Shown: piece by piece, positions 57,165-64,000 of the stretch
Layout: every line of letters starts with the position of its first letter
Numbering within the stretch: position 1 is the first letter of the stretch
NCBI GenBank assembly: GCA_964016985.1
Contig: OZ024823.1
Span: 34,370,594-34,434,593, forward strand
Source of the DNA: Anodontia alba
Taxonomy: Eukaryota > Mollusca > Bivalvia > Lucinida > Lucinidae
Direction: 5' to 3'
Length of the DNA stretch: 64,000 bases
Translations under genes and position numbers: made by a program
Notes under the pieces: generated by a model
The model's input: only the letters and a program-made list of their open reading frames with translations
What the model was told of the DNA's origin: nothing
Databases searched by the model: none

Positions 57165-57475
57165 CGGTGCCATAAGGTAAAATGTTACTGCTTAGTGCTA
57201 CAGGGAAAAAGTGCTGAAACACTCAAGTCCTGTTTTCAGAAACGTCTGCCGAGGAATGGACTTAAGACTGTTAAGCTTCTCCATGATGATGCTCCTTCGC
57301 ACAAGGCTACCATTGTGGCGAAGTTTCTCGAAGATGAAAACAAGTCACTGCCTTGCCCCATTCACCCTATTCGCTAGACCTGGCCCCATGTGACTATTAC
57401 CTACGCCTTCGGATGAAAACGATGCTAGCTTGTAAACAATATTCACGCCGTTCTTATTTGGGATCAGCTGTTTTC
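57165..57475 (+). pseudogene. mariner transposase C-terminal fragment
   Basis: It encodes VKLLHDDAPSHKATIVAKFL in one frame and then, after a shift at about 57355, SLDLAPCDYYLRLRMKTML and RRSYLGSAVF. The HDDAPSHK and LAPCDYYL blocks are the catalytic-domain hallmarks of mariner (DD34D) transposases. The N-terminal DNA-binding part is missing. It lies between two MITE-A pieces. Confidence 0.75.
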
Positions 57476-57477
57476 AT

Positions 57478-57742
57478 TATGAAAACATACCTATTAAAAT
57501 ATACTGAAAATTTTACCACCAAAAACTGAAAATTTTCAGATAAAAAATTCTGAATTTTTTCATATTTCTTCTCAAAACATAGATTGTGGTACTCGTTAGA
57601 ACCGCAATCTATGTTTTTGAGCAGAAATACAAAAAAAAAAAAAAAAAAAAAAAAATATATATATACCCCTGCAAACCCCAGTTTTACAATATAAAAGTGG
57701 GGTTTAAGGGGGTCAACATTATATAGGCATGCTTTCGTGATG
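57478..57742. mobile_element. MITE-A copy with A-run expansion
   Basis: The ends are ATTATGAAAACATACCTATT and ATAGGCATGCTTTCGTGATG. The central palindrome is reduced to GTACTCGTTAGAACCGC, and a poly-A run at about 57630-57654 runs into (TA)n. Confidence 0.8.
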
Positions 57743-57760
57743 TCCAGGGTCTTAAGGGTA

Positions 57761-58076
57761 CAGTCGATTCTCGTTATCTCACTTCGCTTATCTCGGATAA
57801 CCACTCTCGAAGTGAAAATCTGGTCCCTGTTGAAACATGAAAATCTTAGAAACAAGTAACAACATTTTGTGGAAAAGATGAAAATTTCTCCTCTTTTCCA
57901 CAATATTTTGATATATCTCTAACTTCAGCAGTCAGATTACATATTCATCTCTGAAATATGGTTGTTCAATTTATTTTTATTTTAATCTCAATTCTGCAAA
58001 TCTGATATGTCGAGGTACGGATATCTCGAGGTATTTTAGAGAACCCCGTAGACTTCGAAATAACGGGTGTCGACTG
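57761..58076. mobile_element. pogo-type MITE, copy 3 (316 bp)
   Basis: TA at 57759-57760 and 58077-58078 flank CAGTCGATTCTCGTTATCTC and GAAATAACGGGTGTCGACTG. The central hairpin arms are TGTGGAAAAGATGAAAATTT and AATTTCTCCTCTTTTCCACA. Confidence 0.85.
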
Positions 58077-58078
58077 TA

Positions 58079-58484
58079 CATCACAAAACGAATGTCAAAA
58101 GAATTCCAGATATGAAACTGCATAAAATGCGATCGAGCATATTTTAAAGGAAAGAAATAAATCAGTCCTTAATTATATTGGTTGTTACTGATTCCGGACC
58201 CAAAGGTTACTACTTAAAGATCACCCTTCGTACTGGCCTGCAGCACCTCTGATATTACCTTCCCAGGCAGGTATTTTTATTGGAGAATGGCCAACAACGA
58301 ATTCTACTCACTCAATTTAAATAGTACCTTTCTGTTCTAAAAGAGTTGATTAAAATCATTTGGGCAACATTTAGTGAAAAGGTGTCTTCAGGGCATATGA
58401 GGATAGGGAAGCTCTGTGTAGTCTGATAAGAGCCTTCGCTGTTCTATTTTAGAACCATTGGCTGCTTTAGAATATTAAAAATAC
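58079..58484. other. Unannotated stretch
   Basis: No gene is visible. A GTGTAGTCTGATAAGAGCCTTCGCTG-type short-repeat fragment lies near 58415-58445. Confidence 0.4.
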
Positions 58485-58960
58485 ATCACGAAAACATACC
58501 TACATAATTTTGACCCCCTTAAATCTTTCACTGCCACAGGCGATAATAATAGGTTTTTGCAAACAGCATAGATCCAGATGAGACGGCTCAACGAACCGTT
58601 TCATCTTTTATCTACGCTGTTTAACATTCAGTCTTTCAACTTCATATATAAACGTCTTTCCAAACGATAGTTTGTTAAAATAAAAAAAAAAAAAAAAAAA
58701 AAAAAAGAAAAAAAAGCAAACGACAAATGTCGTCTGAAATTTGGCACCGAAAGAGTTAAGCCCAACATTTTTCTATAGTAAAACTGAGGAAGCTTTACAA
58801 GGTGTACATTAATTTTCATATATCTGTACAAAAACATAGATTGTGGAGACTCTTTAGAACCGCCTCGGCGAAAAATACCAGAATTTTTCATTGAAGACTT
58901 TCAGCTTTTGGTAGTAAACTTTTCAATATATTTAATTGGGCGTGTTTTCGAAATGATATG
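58485..58960. mobile_element. MITE-A interrupted by a piggyBac-type MITE
   Basis: The outer pieces are MITE-A: ACATCACGAAAACATACC with TTTTGACCCCCTTAA on the left, and AACATTTTTCTATAGTAAAAC to GGGCGTGTTTTCGAAATG on the right. Between them lies an unrelated element. Confidence 0.8.
58516..58758. mobile_element. piggyBac-type (TTAA) MITE nested in MITE-A
   Basis: TTAA stands at both ends. The inside reads ATCTTTCACTGCCACAGGCG through the palindrome AACAGCATAGATCCAGATGA (and inverse) to TTTGGCACCGAAAGAG. An A-run expansion lies at 58679-58706. The TTAA duplication and CTCTTTC-type inverted ends are the piggyBac signature. Confidence 0.8.
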
Positions 58961-59167
58961 TTGCAGACCCTGAAAGATTGCGTGGATACGCGGGATGATC
59001 TGATTCTGTGTATTCTGTTTATGTTCAAACAATTTTGGCCTTGTGCGGAGGTAACAGAAAGCCTGCACAGCTGACAAAAAATGATACGCATGATAACGCG
59101 GAGAAGCAGGCTAAGAGAATGGTTGTCATATTTTGATTTTACATACATAGAGGATCTTACATGTGTG

Positions 59168-59283
59168 GTCATTTAATATGAGATTTATGCAACGTGTTTG
59201 GTTAATATTCGGTATTTTGCGAGTCTTGGCGAGCAAAATACCGAAATTACCCAATGAGTTTAATAAATTTCATATTAAATGAC
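59168..59283. repeat. 116-bp palindrome GTCATTTAATATGA
   Basis: GTCATTTAATATGAGATTTAT is mirrored by AATTTCATATTAAATGAC, with an inner hairpin CGGTATTTTGC and GCAAAATACCG. It looks like a small MITE. Confidence 0.85.
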
Positions 59284-60231
59284 TACGAGTGTAAGATTTT
59301 GTTTATCACATGACCCTTTCGATGACTCAAAATGCACAAACTATTTAAAGATAAACGGCTTTCCATAGCTAAGCGAAACAACTCACTACCAAGGATTCAA
59401 TAGTACTACGCAACAAAAAATGTTCGCATATCATTTGATAAGTACCGAGAAAAAAACTAGAAACAAGATAAATATGCCATTTATTACTTCATTAAACTGT
59501 AGGAATTAGTGATGATTTTTATTTGAGCTTATAAATATTTGATTTGAACAAATGAATTCAAAAATAAATATTTCCTTCAACGTCATTCAGCGAGTCAATA
59601 CGTCATTAGAGAAATCCCCCGAAGTCAGCTGTCGTATTTGAAGGTCATTGAACTTGATCAATATCGTTTATACGGTGGTTGATACACCCAAGTAAATGAC
59701 AAATTTGAAGAATATAAAACAGGTTTCAAGAATATAAAATATTTTAACTGTAGTTTGGATTTTAATTTGACACATTATTGACAGTCGGAATCACATTATC
59801 CTCCAATGCTTTTTTGGAGGAGGTGATTTTTTTTTCATCGACTTTTCAAGACGACATCGATGTTGAAAGTACCTCCAAATATTTGCCGGAAAACATCGAA
59901 TTTTAACCAGTATGAACATTTCTTGAAGACATGTTATGCAAAATGTGATTGTGTTGTGTCTTCCCCTTCCATCGGTCTGATATTTATCGTTCATCTAAAA
60001 ATCATCTCAGCATTGAAAACTGGATCTTTTTCAAAAATGAAAGTTGTATCGGTGAACGCGGACACCATCTTGGTTGCTATCAATAAACGGAGTAATACGA
60101 ATATTAATGAGGTAAATTAGGCTAACCAATGGGAAGCCTTGCAGGTGTTATTACACGTGTGGTTATATGATTTTTATTACATGGGTTATTTCACTGAATA
60201 ACTTGACGGTCATGTGATAAAATAACCTAGA
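59284..60231. other. Unannotated stretch
   Basis: No gene or repeat recognised. Open frames here are under 90 codons and have no family signature. Confidence 0.4.
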
Positions 60232-60262
60232 CAAACAGTGTAGACAGTGTCTACACTGTTTG
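60232..60262. repeat. 31-bp perfect palindrome core
   Basis: CAAACAGTGTAGACA is followed by its exact inverse TGTCTACACTGTTTG, sharing one central base. It is a minimal member of the AACAGTGTAGACC palindrome family. A decayed one-sided member lies at about 60470-60530. Confidence 0.85.
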
Positions 60263-60530
60263 CATTGGACCTAAGACTTATCCGTAAAATTAAAACAAAA
60301 ACAAAAGCAAATAAATACAAAAATAAACCTGACTCGTCCTAACCTGAAATTGGACCTGTGTCAACTACGTAAAATTGACCCTTGCAACCACTCAAATAGA
60401 ATGGAAATGCACCTATGCAAAGGGTAAGGTAGAGTGCACTAGGCATTCATAGTTTAACCCATTTACACCTAGAGTCCCATAAAAGGGACATTATCAAACA
60501 GTGTAGACCCAGATTAGACACCGCAGGAGT

Positions 60531-61069
60531 GCTAATGAAACATCGGAATATTTTATGGACTTAAAACATTAAACAATTTGTCTTTATTAAACGATCACTC
60601 AAAGCAATCAGGTACTTGGTTTTTATATCGAAATTTCACTTAAAACAATAAACTTTAAAGAAAGGTTCTTTGGTTTTACAAACAAAAATCATTTGAGAGG
60701 CGATCTTTTGTGAAATGCGGGCAGCGAAAGACCAGATTATCCTGCAAACGAACGTAGTCCGATCATAGCCTAATTCTGCTGATAGCACACTATTCGAAGA
60801 AAAGAAAATGCTCTGAACAGACTGCAGGGTGTGATTTAGGATCTGCGCTGTCTGATCTTGGGCATCACTTTTCACATATGAACTAATGACAGTTTTTCCT
60901 GTGATCACGTCGTTAATTTTCAACATTTTTCTCTCTAAAACCAAGCACTTTATTTTTGTCAAATGATAATTCGATGAGAAAGATATGCTTCTGAAGTCTA
61001 CATCACATTAGTTTGCTTTCAGAGTTTACATCTTAAGTATTTCAATATGAATGTACCTCCACTACCAAA
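60531..61069. other. Unannotated stretch
   Basis: No gene recognised. The minus-strand open frame at 60636-60962 has no family signature and lies partly over a GCGAAAGACCAGATTATCCTGC short-repeat fragment. Confidence 0.4.
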
Positions 61070-61147
61070 CCCAGCTAGCATTCTACATTACAGCGGGCCG
61101 TTATCGGCCCGTCAGCTACCGTAGAAGTATGTAGAATGCTTGCTGGG
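61070..61147. repeat. 78-bp inverted repeat CCCAGCTAGCATTCTACAT
   Basis: CCCAGCTAGCATTCTACAT is answered by ATGTAGAATGCTTGCTGGG, with an inner CGGGCCG and CGGCCCG hairpin. It is probably a small MITE. Confidence 0.85.
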
Positions 61148-61914
61148 AAGCGACTACTGTCACTTAGGCTTCTGCTGTAAAAACGTGCTTACCCTAAGTA
61201 ATTGCCTCAAGTTCGGACACCTGTAGGCCTTACCATACGTGTACCAAAATGATGTCCACTTTTCCATCTATTGATGTCACAAAAATGCTTAAAACAGTGT
61301 AGCCCCTTATCAAACCCCGCGTCCAGCCCTTCGGGGCATTTTGTGTCGTCTCCCAGAGAAAGGGAGAAAAGAGTAGTAGAGGAGATGAAAGAGAGGGGCA
61401 GGGAAAAAAGAGGAACAGGAATGAAAGTGAAGAAACAGAAAAAATAAAAACATTCCCACTCATCCCTTACCTGCTGAAAGGTTAGCAGGCGCTGCCCAAC
61501 TGTAAACCAAGATCAGTTCGACGCCCCGGTGATGTTAGATATACGACACCTTCGTCACACCTGACCCCCACCCCACCCCTCATCTGAGTCTATACTGTTT
61601 GCCCACCATAGTGTTGGAATGTGCCCACTGTTGTTATCAGCAATGAATGTTTAAGGGGAATGGATACACTTTTAAGGGAGACAATTCAGTCAAAATTATT
61701 ATGCTTCCCCTCTGACAAGGGGTCTAGTCTAAAAGGACAGAATTAGCTTCAAATATGTTACATAGCGCATCTGTTCTTTGCATAGCGCCGTTGAAGCAAT
61801 CACTATGCAAAGCGATTCTACTTCCATGTTACAATGTACAAAGGCACTTTAATGATCATCCATCCTTTATTTTTCGCCATTGCCCAAGGTTTATTAAGTA
61901 GTTGACGTAATTAT
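61148..61914. other. Unannotated stretch
   Basis: No gene is visible. It includes CTGAGTCTATACTGTTTGCCC near 61580 and a GACAAGGGGTCTAGTCTAAAAGG arm near 61716, fragments of palindromic families seen elsewhere. Confidence 0.4.
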
Positions 61915-63890
61915 GTCCCCGCACCCCACCAAAGGGCGAGTGGGTGGGTGGGTGGGTGGGGGGGGGGATATTGTTTTTGAGACGGATCCCGTTGGCGTCG
62001 GCGTCAGCGTTAGCGTCGGCGTAAAACTTTTTGTCCGCTCTGTAATTTGAATACGCTTTGGAATATTTTGATGATACTTGGTAGAAATGTAGAACAGGAC
62101 CAGATAATGTGTCGCGTACAAGATTGACAACTCTACCTTTCTTACTTTGGAGTTATCACAATGTTTTATTTGAAATAGATTTCGTGTCCGCTCTGTATCT
62201 CGAATACCCTTTGGATATTTCGATGGTACTTGGCAGAAATATAGAACAGGACCAGTCGACGTGTGGCGTACAAGAATGACAACTCTGCCTTTCTTACTTG
62301 TGGCGTTATCTCCCTTTGTTATATTTGACAGTGATAATCCATTGATTTCTCTGTAAGTCAACGACCCTTTAGAATATTTTTATGATACTCGGTAGAAATG
62401 TAGAACAGGACTAGACCACGTGTCGCGAATAAGAATGACAACTCTGCCTTTCTTACTTTTGGCGTTATCGCCCTTTGTTATGTCTGACAGTGATTATCCA
62501 TTGATTTCGTTTCCGCTCTGTAAGTCAAAGACCCTTTAGAATATTTTTATGATACTTGGTAGAAATATAGAACAGGACCAGGCGACGTGTCGTGTATAAG
62601 AATGACCACTGTGGCTTTCTTACTTTTAACATTATTTCCCTTTGTTATATTTGGCAGTGATTATCCATTGATATTGTGTCCGCTCTGCATATCAAAGACC
62701 CGTTGGAATATTTTCATGATGCTTGGTAGAAATGTAGAACAGGACCAGATTACCTGTCGCGTACAAGAATAACATTTCTTTCTTACTTTTGGAGTTATTT
62801 CCCTTTGTTTTGTTTGCAATAGATTTCTCGTCTGCACTGTAACTGAAATATCCTTCGGAATATTTCGACTGCACTTGGCAGAAATGTAGAACAGGACCAG
62901 ACGACGTTTTGCGTACTCTGCATTTATTACTTTTGGCGTTATCTCCCTTTCTTATATTTGACAATGATTATCCATTGATAGTGTGTCCACTCTGTAAGTC
63001 AAAGATTCTTTGGAATAATTTCATGATACTTGGTAGAAATGTAGAACAAAACCAGATGACCGAGTCGCATACAAGAATGACAACTCTGCCTTTCTTACTT
63101 TTGATGTTATCTCCCTTTTTTGTTTGAAATAGATTTCTCGTCTGCTCTGTAACTGAAATACCCTTTGGAATATTTCGATGGTACTTGGCAGAAATGTACT
63201 ACAGGAGCAGACAAAGTGTCGCGTACAAGAAAGACAACACTGGCTTTCTTCCTATTGGCGGTATCTCCCTTTGTTATATTTGACATTGATAATCCATTGA
63301 TTTCGTATCCGCTCTGTAAGTTAACGACCCTTTGGAATACTTTTATGATACTTGGTAGAAATGTAGAACAGGACCAGACAACGTGTCGCGTACAATAAGG
63401 ACAACTCTGGCTTTCTTACTTTTGGAGTTTTCTCCTTTGTTTTGTTTGAAATAGATTTCTCGTCTGTTTTGTAGCTGGAATACTCTTCAGAATATTTTGA
63501 TGGTACCTTGTAGAACTGTAAAATATGACAAGACGACGTATTCCTTACAAGAATGACAACTCTGCCTTCCTTACTTTTGCTGTTATCTCCCTTTGTTATA
63601 TTTGACACTGATTACGCATTGATTTAGTGTCCGCTATGTTAATTGAATACTCTTTGAAATATTTTGATGATACTTGGTAGTAATGAAGAACAGGACCAGA
63701 CGACATGTCACATACAAGAATATCAACTTCGGCTTCTTTTATGTTTTAGGAGTTATTTCCCCTTCTTGTGTTTGAATTTGATTTCTTGTCTCTGCTCTGT
63801 AGCAGGAATACCCTACGAAATATTTTGATGATGCTTGGTACAAATGTAGAACAGGATGAGATGACGTGTTGCGTACAAGAATGACAACTC
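61915..63890 (+). repeat. 157-bp-family tandem repeat, about 12 units, with hexamer head
   Basis: CCCCACCAAAGG, a GGGT/G-run and GGCGTCGGCGTCAGCG-type hexamers (61935-62030) lead into units marked by GTAGAACAGGACCAG near 62088, 62245, 62400, 62570, 62735, 62888, 63046, 63366 and onward. Each has TCGTGTCCGCTCTGTAA, GACGTGTCGCGTACAAGAAT and GACAACTCTGCCTTTCTTAC. It is the inverse of 31260-32056. Open frames in it are repeat-derived. Confidence 0.92.
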
Positions 63891-63920
63891 TGGCGGGATT
63901 GGGGTGGGGGGTGGGGTGGA

Positions 63921-63922
<2 letters not shown>

Positions 63923-63951
<29 letters not shown>

Positions 63952-64000
63952 GTGTTTTTTTTTTTTTTACTAAATTTTTTTTTTCAGTTTTAAAAGAGTC
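63923..64000. repeat. Poly-T tract at the window end
   Basis: A T-run to about 63951 is followed by further T-runs with few interruptions. Confidence 0.95.

Noticed and set aside
61894..63608. Several 70-155 residue frames in the 62-64 kb region
   Set aside because: They are out-of-phase translations of the 157-bp tandem repeat on both strands.

Overview
The window looks like accessory, repeat-dominated nuclear DNA of a bivalve mollusc. It is AT-rich, has no operon structure, and is crowded with short inverted-repeat (MITE-like) elements, a tRNA-derived SINE, GT/AT microsatellites and tandem repeats of the kind common in bivalve genomes. Short palindromes built on AAACAGTGTAGACCCAGATC and GCGCATGCGCAGGCTGATCT recur throughout; I associate these with dreissenid-type bivalves, but the species is an inference made without a database. 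Little of the sequence is host coding sequence.

The only host-type genes are three minus-strand, single-exon cytochrome P450 copies of the CYP2 type (about 2.4-3.9, 32.7-34.1 and 51.5-53.0 kb). Each carries its own disabling lesion: two frameshifts in copy 1, an early stop plus a downstream 2-base loss in copy 2, and a 10-base deletion in copy 3. Copies 2 and 3 lie in a segmental duplication of roughly 4.7 kb (about 30.4-35.1 and 49.9-54.75 kb). The two duplicates differ by later insertions, which give clean empty-site/filled-site comparisons.

The most striking object is a 16-kb foldback element at 6144-22205. It has inverted arms of about 2.6 kb, begins ATAAGCGTCAAG, and is flanked on both sides by the same 9-bp sequence, GGTGGACCG. 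Its centre is an 11-kb array of a roughly 366-bp two-part satellite that switches orientation near 9.9 kb, so the whole element can fold on itself. I see no transposase in it.

A second large element, 35837-45640, is a nearly intact PIF/Harbinger transposon of 9.8 kb. Its ends are inverted, its transposase is split into four exons and retains the catalytic D, D and E blocks, and an apparent exon of a partner gene lies on the other strand. It interrupts a tandem repeat that resumes on the far side, and its first intron has been filled with SINEs, microsatellites and other repeats.

The rest consists of MITE families (called here MITE-A, piggyBac-type TTAA MITE, pogo-type MITE, Harbinger MITE and MITE-B), an interspersed repeat called here R, remnants of a Penelope-like or similar reverse transcriptase, two LINE fragments and a mariner fragment. 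There is also a tandem family of about 157 bp at 23.2, 31.3 and 62-63.9 kb. I found no rRNA gene, functional tRNA gene, CRISPR array or bacterial-type feature.
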